From NCBI RefSeq assembly GCF_026151205.1, contig NC_087072.1:10950169-11014168 (forward strand): 64,000 bases of DNA, given 5' to 3'. This DNA is from Bolinopsis microptera. Taxonomy: Eukaryota; Ctenophora; Tentaculata; Lobata; Bolinopsidae. The number at the start of each line of letters is the position of its first letter. The stretch's first letter is position 1. Below are positions 50,538 through 62,078 of this stretch, piece by piece. Both the position numbers and the translations under genes were made by a program. The notes beneath the pieces were generated by a model. The model saw nothing but the letters and a program-made list of their open reading frames with translations, was not told the origin of the DNA and searched no databases.

Positions 50538-53500
50538 CAAATTGCTGCTGACGATGAAGCTGGATATGAAGCTCTGGAAAGAGTCAACAACCTTGTAAGT
50601 TAAAGTATATTTTCTGAATCATACGAATGGCTTATTGGTGAATATTCTAAATCTTTTTTGCAGTTATACATTTATACAGTACGTCAAGTTTTCTTCGGCA
50701 GGAATTAGAGAGTGCGTCCCCAGTGAATTCCAGGGCCTGACTGTCAAGTACTGACAGATTAGTTATTAAAATTCATATTGATCCCATTGATTAAATATGT
50801 CGTTACTTGCACGATCATTAGGAGCACAGAGTTAAAGAGATCGAGGTAAGGATGGATGCAAGACGGGAGGAAGAAAGAGACAGAAACCATTCCGGACCTG
50901 GAATCTGCGCTAGGGTAGGACTTTTTAAATGTTGACTGATTTTGCTAAAGATCTATAGTGGCCATTCTTTTCCTCGGTGACTAGAGTGCACAGTTGTGCA
51001 TCTCCTTGAAGTAGAATCCCAGATGTTTTTAATGACCCGAACTATCATCTAACCTTATCTCCTCACCTCAGTTTGGTAACAGCATATGTGGAGGAGTAAC
51101 AATAGTGTGTCCCTGCGCGATCCGACCAAGAACAACGTCTCCTGGACCGGAGGTAGAAGAGAGGTCCGTGACGGTTGATGAACCGAGTGAACCTTCTCCT
51201 GGACCCAGAACGGAGCACATATTCGCAGAACCATCACCTGAACCAGAACCAGTCATAGTTCCAAGTCCTCCACCTAGTCCCCGTTTATCCTATCCAGCAC
51301 CAGCACCAGTCCCCGTACCACCACAGTCAGAACCACCCAAAGAGAAGTCAGGATTTCTCCAGAAACTCGGGTTATCTAGGAGCAAGAAAAGAAGCGGAAA
51401 TCAAGGACAAGGTTTGCCAGTAACAAGTAGAGGAGGTGTTACTAATGAAGGACAAGTGAGGGGAGGTGCTCGACCTCAAGGAGCGATGAGGGGTGAGATG
51501 CCTAACCAGGGACAAACTAGTCAGCCTCAAGGAGCGACGAGAGGTGGGATGCTTAACCAGGGACAAACCAGAGGAGGGCAGGGACAAAAGGATTTCGCGG
51601 TTATTTTGGCCAAAAATCGCGGCACCGCGACAAGCCAAACTAGGCTAATTCGCGGCTAATTCGCGGCGGGAATTTCGAAAATCGCGGCATATTCGCGGCG
51701 AAAAATCGAAAAATCGCGGCGAATTCGCGGCAAAAAATAATGTATTTACAGTGCTTACTGCTTAGTTAGAGTTCACATATTCTTTGACTATTCTATTTGA
51801 TCGGCTCATGTCCCATGAGGATGTGATCTCATCATATGATCTGATACAGGCTGATGGGGGTCCATAACAACAAGAGCTGCCATAACTTTTGACATGATCT
51901 CAAATGTTGCAATGTCATACGTACTGTATGACATATCTCGTTATCGATACTATATAACTTTCAACAGACGACAGGAAACATCATCATTCGACCATCTACA
52001 CTTCACAACTATAGCAATGGAATACTACGAACTTTTCAATCCAATTCCCATATCCCTCTAGTCTATCCCCATCTAGTATCCAACCTCTACCCCTTGAAGC
52101 TTACATCAACCTGGACGACATCCTTACCCCGGCCCCCTGCACGAACCTTCTAGAAGTTCTAACCACATCCCGAGGGAAGCCCATGATTGTTCCTTATGTG
52201 GTCTACGACGAGATTACATGCTCTACAAAATAGCTTCCCATTGTCAGCATAAAACGATGATTTGCCAAATTCAGCCACTCTCGTGGAAGCTGTTACATTG
52301 CCCTGTTTAGCCTGTTTCGAGCGTTTGCTAGACGAAGGTCCAGCCGGTTTGTCGGCAGGCCGTTTGACAAAGCGGTCCATTATAACAAGCGAATACAATA
52401 CCAAGCGAATAACGATGACGTTATCGATGACGAAATATCTGACAAGTGACGATTCAATAACAACACTGATTTAACATACTGTTCGATTTCTTAATCCATT
52501 GTATGTCTTCTGGTCAACTTTATGTCGTTTGGTCAAGTTTTTTATGTCTACTGGTCAACTTTATGTCGTTTGGTCAACTTTATGTCGTTTGGTCAAGTTT
52601 TATATGTCGTTTGGTCAACTTTATGTCGTCTGGTCAAGTTTTATATGTCTACTGGTCAACTTTATGTCGTCTGGCCAAGTTTTATATGTCTACTGGTCAA
52701 CTTCCATATACGATCTCGGAAGGCAGATCTCCCCTTCGCAATACGAGCTTGGAAGCAGGAGCTCCGCCTTCAGAGGTACGTATCGAGAATGACTCGGACA
52801 GAAAATTTTCTAAGTCAACATTTTTCAAAGTTTTTCTGGAAACTACTTTTGTTCATGTTTCATGCTACCCTGATCATTATGAGCCGAAAATATTTTTTTC
52901 GGTGTTCAAAGTTCACACATACCCTTCAATACACGATTTTGGACTCTAGGGCTCCCCGTGTAATGCGATCTCGGAAGGCAGGCCTCCCCTTCGCAATACG
53001 AGCTCGGAAGCTCCGGAAGCTCCGCCTTCAGAGGTACGTATCGAGAATGTAGGTACCTAAAATGCGCAAATTTGGTCCTCAGATTTAAAGGAAAATGCGT
53101 AAATTTGGTCTTCAGATTTAAAGGAAAATGCGCGATTTTTCGCGGAGGACTGAAAAAATCGCGATTTGTCGCGGAGAATGGGAAATTTCGCGATCTGTCG
53201 CGGAAAACGTAAAAAATCGCGATTTGTCGCGGAGAATGGGAAATTTCGCGGTTTCGTACATGCCGCGAAATCCTTTTGTCCCTGGAGGAGGGGTGTCGAC
53301 TCGAGGGACAGTGCGTGGTGGTATTCCTAGCCAAGGAGCAACGCGAGGTGGTTTAGTGAATGAAGGGACTATGCGTGGTGGGGCACCCAATCAGGGAATC
53401 CCTGGCCCTCGGGGAGGGATACAAAACCAAGGGACGACGAGAGGAGTTCAAAGGGGTGGAGTCACAAATCAGGGCCAGGTTAGGGGAGGAGTGGTGAATC

Positions 53501-53649
53501 AAGGACAGCAACAAGGTGGTATGACGAACCAAAGTGGACTACAAGTAAGAGGGGGTGGGACACAGAACCAGGGTCAGATGAGAGGAGGGATACAAAAAGG
53601 ACAGGGTGGTCAGACCACCTCTGAGGGAATTCAAATGAGACAAATGTAG
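50538..53649 (+). CDS. Disordered RGG/NQGQ-repeat protein, last exon interrupted by a hAT insertion
   Basis: Exons 50538-50594, 50822-50914 and 51072-53649, all phase 0; the start lies upstream and was not found. The first two are charged and helix-prone (EAGYEALERVNNL, EHRVKEIE). The last opens with FGNSICGGVTIVCPCAIRPR, then a Pro/Glu-rich stretch (PSPEPEPV, PAPAPVPVPP), KEKSGFLQKLGLSRSKKRS, and then many short repeats of the form (M)RGGxxNQGQ to TAG at 53647. A 1706-bp hAT element sits inside the repeat part at 51579-53284. Taking out the element and one target copy leaves the two halves in one frame. Product of about 340 residues or more, probably intrinsically disordered. RGG-type repeats often bind RNA, but that is only an analogy. 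Not recognised as a known family. Confidence 0.6.
52159..52404 (-). pseudogene. hAT transposase N-terminal zinc-finger fragment
   Basis: Open frame containing MDRFVKRP, a Ser/Lys-rich stretch and FYADNGKLFCRACNLVVDHI. This resembles the N-terminal finger of hAT proteins and of CGGBP1, a vertebrate protein derived from them. The second half of the finger (expected His pair) is lost: after VVDHIRNNHGLPSG the frame departs. Only a fragment of the transposase. Confidence 0.7.
52499..52702. repeat. Tandem GTCGTTTGGTCAACTTTAT-type repeat inside the hAT element
   Basis: About ten imperfect units of 18-24 bp (TATGTCGTTTGGTCAACTT / TATGTCTACTGGTCAACTT, with or without an extra TTTTA). Confidence 0.85.
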
Positions 53650-54023
53650 TAGGCAAGGAGGCTTTTGATGATTGATTTATTGTGATACTTCAGGATTTAT
53701 AAGTTCCGCAATCATGTTAAGAGTGATTTCAGTCAGACCATGTTTTGTTTTTCAAAGAATTGAAGCACCTGTTAGTTTAGCTTTCAATAACTGTTACCAT
53801 GTTGTAAATTTCACGATCCTTTGGCGACTTTTTTCTCGGACTGTTTTAAATTACATTTTTAATTTGATGTTTTTACCCACACTGCTGTTGGGAGTGGTCT
53901 TCTTCAAAAGCTTTTGATCTACATTTGACATGAAATTGATAGCCACAAGTGTTTGATTTATTCTGACGATGACGAGTATACAAAACCGATGCACCCCTAT
54001 TTAACGTACAACTTACAATAGAG

Positions 54024-57000
54024 ATGGGTTGGTTTAGACGCAAGAAGAAGTCCAGGATGGAGCCAGCAGGTGATGGACCAGGTCCCTCTGGTGGAGCCCC
54101 TGGAGGAATGGGAGGAGGAAGTCCTGGAGCTGGTCCAGGTGGAGAACATGGCGGGGAAGGAGGTGGAGAAGGCGGTGGGTTCTGCTCAAGATTCTTCAGA
54201 CGGGTATGATATAATTCAGAGCATTTTCAATTTTTTTTGTCATTGAAATAATTATCACCCATCAGAATTTATGTGAATCATCCTGATCAAAATTACTAAT
54301 AAGTAATTGATCCACCTATCATTTTAATTAAAAGGTTATAATTCAAAATTTCAGCTTTGTCTCTGTTCGTATTGCTGCTACTCCGAGTAGAGCTCAAATC
54401 ATTGAGGAAAGCAGCAGTCTGTGAACCCGATGGTTGGATCTCGTTTGTGGGCTGAGATTGTGGCTGAAAAGTAGAGGAAATGGACATTGGCAGAACTTTT
54501 ATCGCGATATTATTTTTGATGTTTTTTTTTTAACGTTGTTTTTGGCGATGTTTGCAATTTTTCGGATATTATTTTTGATGATTGATAGTGTTGATTTTAT
54601 GATATGTTTAAAATTCGATTCTTTTATCCACCAACATAAGAGTCATCGTAAAATAATATAGAGTAGGAATAATGAAACTAGTTTTGACTAGATCAATAGC
54701 TGTCACTATCATTTTAAATAATTTGCGGATCAGGGGCAAATTAGTAGACTAAATACCTTTCATTGAATGAAAGAACTATCAAATCATGAAACTCAATAAC
54801 ACATACACGAATCCACCAGACTAATTACCGATAACTAAATTATTTAATGATTGTTTATCTTAGGATCATGTAAAGAGCAACATAAAATGGGGAAGAGCAA
54901 GAGGAGGTAGGACAGTAAGGTTAATTTATTATAAATCCAAGCCGTTTAAATTAACAACGTCAACTGTCAATCTGGTTAAACTGCACTCTTTTAATAAAGC
55001 GATGATTTAATACATAAATAATGGCATAACCATCATCTCAGTGAAGGAGGTGATGCAGATCCAGCAGCAGAACCAGCTCCGGAGAATGGAGAGCATGAAG
55101 AACATCATGACAAACCTAACTATCATCACAAGAAGGAGAAACAATCCCACCCTCAACCGGAGTCCCAGCTGAAGGTTAATATTAGCTAAAATTAGCAGCC
55201 TAATTTAGTGACAGCTGACAGTAATATAATGGTTAGTATGTGTAACGACCAGCCGTGCAATGCTCGAAATTCTTGAGTTGGGATAATTTCAAGGAAATGT
55301 CCCCTAGGCATCACTTGTAGGCAAGAAACTAGGCATTCCGATAGTAGATGTCTTAAGGAATCACCACGAGAGGATAGCTCTGCTAGAGGAAAAGATTGGG
55401 GAGACCAGAATGGACGCTGTTTCCAGAGGCTTTCTTAATGCAGAGGAAAAGAAAAAGAAGAAGAAGAAAAAGAAGAAGAAGAAGAAAAAGGTTTGATAGC
55501 CTGTAATATGCAACAGTGTATAATATGGGAGACTAAGTTGGATAAACATATTGTCAACTTGAAGAATGTAATTCAATGATTAAAAATAACATTACCCCTG
55601 CACTCTTCAGTCTTCATCCAGTTCTTCCAGCTCCTCCTCCTCCTCCTCCTCTTCCTCCTCGAGTTCATCAGATGATGATCTCCCGAGGAGACACCCCGGT
55701 ACTATTCCTATCGATATCATGGCCGCTGGGATATCAAGAGAAGAGGTCAGCCATCTTCTTCACTTTGAAATTATATCGAAACATTCCCAACCTTCTTTTA
55801 GTTCGTAAAAAAATGAAAATGGATAAACTTTAATAGATGTGGATTTTGGTGGGAAGGTGAGACATATTGTTTTGATACGTGACAGAGATTTTGGGCTTTG
55901 ATTACTGACTAGTCAATAGTAAATGCTGATTAGTTAGTTGCTATCACGTGACAAAAAATATGCCTCACCTTCCCACCAGAATTAACATATATCGTGAATC
56001 TAGTTGAACTAGCATTTTGATTTAACTGAATTTTGTACGGATCATTGTGACAAGTTCTTTGCTTTAAGGTAGCGAGGATGTTTGCAGCTCAGAACGCTGT
56101 TTTCAAAGAGCTCTTGAGAGAACAGAGAAAGTGCTATGACGGAGCTCTCAGCGCAGTGATGAACGAGATATTGATAGCTTTGGGTGAGAGCGAGGTTGGT
56201 GCTGAACCTTCAAACTCAAAATTAATGTCTCGCTCGGTTGTCATTTTAAAAACCTAGATTTGTATATAAATGTTTATCGGAGCATCCGAATTCATAACAT
56301 TAAATTATATGCGATCATGTTTCTCAGGTTGGAGCTGCAGGAATAAGACTAGACAGTTTAGAAGGAAGGGTTGATGTTCTGGAAGTCTCAGCCGTCGAGC
56401 AAAGTACAAATATTCCCCTACAACTCGGTGAAGATGGTGGTAAAATACCAAAATTGCCTTCTTTTGTAAGTACAGCAGGTTTCAACTTTCATGACAAAAA
56501 TTATCCGTTGTTTAAGATTAATTCTAGTTCGAATTATAACCGTAACCGGAGGCTGAAAAGAATTGTGAAAGTGATCAAATCAAGAGTTGGACCTTTTCAG
56601 GGTAACCCATTCGGAAAGAAAGTTGAGGAAGAGGAACCAGAACCAGAACCAGAGGAGAAATCTGGAGGATTCTTCAGTGGGGGCCTTTTTGGCAGGTGGG
56701 CTATAGTTTTGACTTTTGTTTTTTTGCGGGTTAACCTTTTTCGAGGTCTTATGGTTTGAAACCAGATACCATATACACCATATATTTCTTTAATGATATA
56801 TTTCCATATTGCAGTAAAAAGAAGGATGAAGATGAGGAGGAAGAAAAAAAGTCTGAGGGTGGGTTCTTTGGATTCGGAAAAGAGAAGACCCCGTCACCAG
56901 AACCACCGTCAGTAACGTTCAGCAAATACAAACGAGATAGAGAACATAGGAGAAAAGAAAGAGAAGAGAGATATCAGGAGGATTACTATTATTATCGGAA

Positions 57001-60000
57001 GTAAGTGATAAAGAATATAATTATAGAATATAGAGCATAACGTAAAACTGTCACGTTATATTTTCAATTTATCGGTCGTTCTCAGATCATAGAGTGCATG
57101 CAGCTATCACGATATTGTATAGAGGGGGGGGGGGTGTCACGTCCGTCTATGTCCGCTTGTCTCATAGAATCCAAAAAGGACAGGACATAGGCGGACATAG
57201 GCGGACATAGGCGGACATAGACGGACATAGGCGGACATAGGCGGACATAGACGGACATAGGCGGACATAGGCGGACATTAATGGACACCTAAATTGCTAA
57301 ATAAAATGTTCAATTTTTGCTGTTATAGGGGGGATCATGTTTTTTGTCCGTTCGGTACCCTATATTTTCAAAACGGACAAAAATAGAGCGGACAAAAACG
57401 GACAAAAATGGACAAAAACGGAAAAAAATGGAAATAACATTTAGATGCTTCCTCCTCCTACTCTTCCTCCTCCTCCCCCTGGGTCTTCCTGATCTTCCTC
57501 AGTCCTCTTCCTCCTCCCCTCCTCAGTCCTCCTCCTACTCCTCGTCCTCAGTCCTCCTCATCAGTCCTCAACAGTCCTCCTCCTCCTCCTGAGTCCTCCT
57601 CCTGGGTCCTCCTCCTGGGTCCTCCTCCTCCTCTTCATCCTCCTCCTCTTCCTCCTCAGTCCTCAGTCCTCCTCCTCATCCTTCTCCTCAGTCCTCCATC
57701 CTCCTCCTCAGTCCTCCCCCAGTCCCCCTCCTCCTCCTCCTATTCAGTCCTCCTCCTCCTCCTTCTCAGTCCTCCTCCTCCTCCTCCTCTTTCCTCTCAG
57801 TCATCCTCCTCAGCCATCCTCCTCAGTCCTCCTCAGTCCTCCTCAGTCCTCCTCCTCAGTCCTCCTCCTCCTGGGTCCTCCTCCTCCTCTTCATCCTCCT
57901 CCTCTTCCTCCTCAGTCCTCCTCCTCCTGGGTCCTCCTCCTCATCCTTCTCATCAGTCCTCCTCCTACTCCTCGTCCTCAGTCCTCCTCATCAGTCCTCA
58001 ACAGTCCTCCTCCTCCCCAGTCCTCCTCCTCCTCCTGAGTCCTCCTCCTGGGTCCTCCTCCTGGGTCCTCCTCCTCCTCTTCATCCTCCTCCTCTTCCTC
58101 CTCAGTCCTCCATCCTCCTCCTCAGTCCTCCCCCAGTCCCCCTCCTCCTCCTCCTATTCAGTCCTCCTCCTCCTCCTCCTTCTCCTTCCCAGTCCTCCTC
58201 AGTCCTCCTCCTCCTCCTCCTCTTCCCTCTCAGTCATCCTCCTCAGCCATCCTCCTCAGTCATCCTCCTCAGTCCTCCTCAGTCCTCCTCCTCAGTCCTC
58301 CTCCAAGTCCTCCTCCTCTTCATCCTCCTCCTCTTCCTCCTCGGTCCTCAGTCCTCCTCCTCCTGGGTCCTCCTCCTCATCCTTCTCATCAGTCCTCCTT
58401 ATGATACTCCTCGTCCTCAGTCCTCCTCATCAGTCCTCAACAGTCCTCCTCCTCCCCAGTCCTCCTCCTCCTCCTGAGTCCTCCTCCTGGGTCCTCCTCC
58501 TCTTCATCCTCCTCCTCTTCCTCCTCAGTCCTCAGTCCTCCTATGTCCTCCTCCTCATCCTTCTCCTCAGTCCTCCATCCTCCTCCTCAGTCCTCCCCCA
58601 GTCCCCCTCCTCATCCTCCTATTCAGTCCTCCTCCTCCTCCTCCTCAGTCATCCTCCTTCTCAGTCCTCCTCAGTCCTCCTCCTCCTCCTCCTCTTTCCT
58701 CTCAGTCATCCTCCTCAGCCATCCTCCTCAGTCCTCCTCCTCAGTCCTCCTCCTCCTGGGTCCTCCTCCTCCTCTTCATCCTCCTCCTCTTCCTCCTCGG
58801 TCCTCAGTCCTCCTCCTCCTGGGTCCTCCTCCTCATCCTTCTCATCAGTCCTCCTCATACTCCTCGTCCTCAGTCCTCCTCATCAGTCCTCAACAGTCCT
58901 CCTCCTCCCCAGTCCTCCTCCTCCTCCTGAGTCCTCCTCCTGGGTCCTCCTCCTGGGTCCTCCTCCTCCTCTTCATCCTCCTCCTCTTCCTCCTCAGTCC
59001 TCAGTCCTCCTATGTCCTCTTCCTCATCCTTCTCCTCAGTCCTCCATCCTCCTCCTCAGTCCTCCCCCAGTCCCTCTCCTCCTCCTCCTATTTAGTCCTC
59101 CTCCTCCTCCTCCTCCTCCTTCTCAGTCCTCCTCAGTCCTCCTCCTCCTCCTCCTCTTTCCTCTCAGTCATCCTCCTCAGCCATCCTCCTCAGTCCTCCT
59201 CAGTCCTCCTCAGTCCTCCTCAGTCCTCCTCCTCAGTCCTCCTCCTCCTGGGTCCTCCTCCTCCTCTTCATCCTCCTCTTCCTCCTCGGTCCTCAGTCCT
59301 CCTCAGTCCTCCTCCTGGGTCCTCCTCCTCATCCTTCTCATCAGTCCTCCTCCTCCCCAGTCCTCTCCCAGTCCCCCTCCTTCTCCTCCTCCTATTCAGT
59401 CCTCCTCCTCCTCCTCCTCCTCAGTTCTCCTCAGTCCTCCTTCTCATTTCTCCTAAGTCCTCCTCCTGAGTCCTCCTCCTGAGTCCTCCTCCTCTTCCTT
59501 CTGAGTCCTCCTCCTGAGTCCTCCTCCTCCTCCCTCTCAGTCATCCTCCTCAGTCATCCTCCTCAGCCATCCTCCCCAGCCATCCTCCTCAGCCATCCTC
59601 CTCAGTACTCCTCAGTCCTCCTCCTCCCCAGTCCTCTCCCAGTCCCCCTCCTTCTCCTCCTCCTATTCAGTCCTCCTCCTCCTCCTCCTCCTCCTCAGTT
59701 CTCCTCAGTCCTCCTTCTCATTTCTACTAAGTCCTCCTCCTGAGTCCTCCTCCTGAGTCCTCCTCCTCTTCCTTCTGAGTCCTCCTCCTGAGTCCTCCTC
59801 CTCCTCCTCCCTCTCAGTCATCCTCCTCAGTCCTCCTCCTCAGTCATCCTCCCCAGCCATCCTCCTCAGCCATCCTCCTCAGTACTCCTCAGTCCTCCTC
59901 CTTCTCAGTCATCGTCAGTCCTCCTCCTCAGTCCTCCTCAGTCCTCCTGGGTCCTCCTCCTCCTCCTCCTCCTGGGTCCTCCTGGGTCTTCCTGATCCTC

Positions 60001-61210
60001 CCCAGTCCTCTTCCTCCTCCCCTCCTCAGTCCTCCTCCTACTCTTCCTCCTCGTCCTCAGTCCTCCTCATCAGTCCTCAACAGTTCTCCTCCTCCCCAGT
60101 CCTCCTCCTCCTCCTGGGGCCTTTTCCTGGGTCCTCCTCCTGGGTCCTCCTCCTCCTGGGTCCTCCTCCTCCTGGGTCCTCCTTCTCCTCCTCAGTCCTT
60201 CTCCTCCTCAGTCCTCTTCCTTCTCTTCCTCCTCCTCCTCCCTCTCAGTCATCCTCCTCAGCCATCCTCCTCAGCCATCCTCCTCAGTCCTCCTCCTTCT
60301 CAGTCCTCCTCAGTCCTCCTCCTCCTCAGTCATCCTCCTCAGTTCTCCTCCTCCTCCTCCTAGGTCCTCCTTTTGGGTCCTCCTCCTCCTCCTGGGTCTT
60401 CCTGATCCTTCTCCTCCCTCTCAGTCATCCTCCTCAGTCATCCTCCTCAGTCATCCTCCTCAGTCATCCTCCTCAGCCATCCTTCTCAGCCATCCTCCTC
60501 AGTACTCTTCAGTACTCTTCAGTACTCTTCAGTCCTCAAAATGTTTGTCCGCTAATGTCCACCAATGTCCGCTAATGTCCACCAATGTCCATCCAAGTCC
60601 GCCAATGTCCGTCCGGGTCCGCCAATGTCCGTCCGAGTCCGCCAATGTCCGTCCGAGTCCGCCAATGTCCGTCCGAGTCCGCCAATGTCCGTCCGTGTCC
60701 GCCAATGTCCCAAAAAACACGTCCGTTGTCTCATAGAATCCAAAAAGGACAGGACATAGGCGGACATAGACGGACATGACACCCCCCCCCCCCCTATAGA
60801 GTATAATACAGCCTCAGATTATAATTATCGTTTCAGAAACAGAGACCCCGATAAAGGGAAAGACTCAGAACACAGAAAAGGATCGCCAACAAGTACACAA
60901 CGGAAATCAAAGAAACGGTCAGAACGTAGCAGCAAAGATAAGTAAGACTAAGTGAGGAATACTTTTGTTACACCTTTAAGATCGTCTTTATCAAAATCAT
61001 AAAGAAGTTTCCAAAACTTTTGTGCTCCTTGAATATCAAGGTTGAAATTATGAATAAATGAGCATCAATCGTTATATTCATTATTCTATTATTGACACAA
61101 TCAAAATACTAAAATTAATTTCATCACCCAGACCGCCAGAAGGGCGAGAATCGTCTGGAAAGTTCGAAATTAGGAACCTGGACTCAGTTAAACACCAAAG
61201 CAGAGAGTAG
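54024..61210 (+). CDS. Charged, low-complexity protein of unknown function, 11 exons
   Basis: Exons 54024-54203 (ATG), 54864-about 54904 or 54914, about 55042-55174, 55308-55490, 55611-55745, 56069-56194, 56328-56465, 56601-56695, 56815-57000, 60837-60941 and 61132-61210 (TAG). Phases agree except at the second/third exon, where an alternative pair (donor GGAG/GTAGGA, acceptor GGAG before 55050) is needed. If the intron after 60941 is retained, a TAA ends the frame at 60945. Roughly 470 residues: basic start [10 protein letters not shown] with Gly at position 2 (myristoylation conceivable), Gly-rich segment, a lysine run after NAEE, about 20 serines then [10 protein letters not shown], a helical stretch ([20 protein letters not shown]), then acidic [17 protein letters not shown] and [15 protein letters not shown] blocks and an Arg/Lys/Tyr-rich end. 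Resembles the KEKSGF block of the upstream gene. No known family recognised. Confidence 0.62.
55844..55984. mobile_element. Small MITE, about 140 bp
   Basis: Inverted ends TGGTGGGAAGGTGAG(A/G)CATAT flank about 90 bp with an internal TCACGTGA. Intronic in the low-complexity gene. Confidence 0.7.
57125..60794. mobile_element. 3.7-kb terminal-inverted-repeat element carrying a CT-rich tract
   Basis: Ends are inverted: G(10+)TGTCACGTCCGTCTATG on the left and G(13)TGTCATGTCCGTCTATG on the right, flanked by direct TATAGAG (57118-57124 and 60795-60801). Both ends share TCATAGAATCCAAAAAGGAC. Inside are 10-bp subterminal arrays of GGCGGACATA (57180-57280) and TCCGCCAATG/TCCGTCCGAG (60541-60705), then a 3.1-kb CT-rich core. 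Lies in one intron of the low-complexity gene. No transposase seen. Confidence 0.75.
57446..60538. repeat. 3.1-kb CT-rich satellite-like tract
   Basis: Degenerate tandem array of CCTCCTCCTCAGTCCTCCTC-type units with higher-order blocks of several hundred bases that recur (for example TCATCAGTCCTCAACAGTCC). Almost no purines other than in CAG, GAG and TGG steps on the plus strand. Long Ser/Pro/Leu open frames here (58401-59456, 58543-59469) are by-products. Confidence 0.92.
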
Positions 61211-61854
61211 AAATTGTTCCTCCGAGACACGACAATTCACAGGACAATTATAGAATGTTGTTAGTAATGGACGGACTATGAACCGTTCAGATACAAGACA
61301 ATACCCTGAAATAAAGTTAAACGTACTGAATACATTAATGCAATCACAATCTCTTAACATCGACAATGTTTGGGTCCCTTCCTACCATTTAAATTAAACC
61401 ATTCAATTTGAAGGTTGTTTAGACTTTACATAATGATTGAATTGCAATGACAGAGCTATTTGTAAAATATTTGTAAAATACTTGTAAAAAATTAGTACAC
61501 GCATCGTTAATCCATTCACACTGCTCGTTTTAATGACTATGAATCAATATTTGTATGTTTGCTGGGGTCTAGCTGCTAAGCACTGATTATGATTGTGAAG
61601 AACATTCAGATAACACGAGTCTCGAACTATCATGAAGTTAAAAATATATAACAAATACAACATTTGAAAATCAACTGTATTATGGTAATACACAGCCACT
61701 CTTATACGGCCACGATACTACCACTATACGGCCACAGGAAATTACCACTTTTATTTTCATGTATTTTGGATTCAGAAACTTTTCTCATTAATCCAAGAAC
61801 TAAGTGATATATTAGAGCTCATTTATTTTGTAGACACGAATATTACGGTAACGC

Positions 61855-62078
61855 CCGGAGGACTGCAAGAGATTCTTCTGTTTAGAGTTCCCCAGACTGA
61901 ACTACAGAGTATTTATGTTTAATACTGAGTTACTTTATTGGCATTATGTGGAGTACTAAGAATCATGTGCATGGTTTTTAATACTCCGCCCAGTATTAAA
62001 ATCGGTATTAAACATAAATACTCTGTAGTTCAGTCTGGGAAACTCTAAACAGAAGAATCTCTTGCAGTCCTCCGAGCT
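61855..62078. repeat. Inverted repeat, arms of about 70 bp
   Basis: GGAGGACTGCAAGAGATTCT then TCTGTTTAGAGTTCCCCAGA through TATTTATGTTTAATAC is repeated in reverse complement from about 61998 to 62076. Probably a MITE or foldback remnant. Confidence 0.75.

Larger units (their letters stand above)
51579..53284. mobile_element. hAT element, 1706 bp, inserted in a coding exon
   Basis: Perfect terminal inverted repeats CAGGGACAAAAGGATTTCGC with 8-bp target duplications GAGGAGGG at 51571-51578 and 53285-53292. Subterminal regions are full of AATTCGCGGC / AAATCGCGAT-type repeats. The core keeps a transposase N-terminal piece on the minus strand (52159-52404), a GTCGTTTGGTCAACTTTAT tandem array, and a duplicated segment (about 52707-52800 and 52967-53050). 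Ends and duplications without mismatches indicate a young insertion. Confidence 0.92.

Noticed and set aside
50702-50740. An extra exon (GAATTAGAGAGTGCG...) in the RGG/NQGQ gene
   Set aside because: It has a good acceptor but meets TGA after 12 codons and no donor in frame. Skipping it joins the flanking exons in phase 0.
58401-59469. Two long Ser/Pro/Leu open frames of 351 and 308 codons
   Set aside because: Both fall wholly within the CT-rich array and overlap in different frames. Composition is dictated by the repeat.
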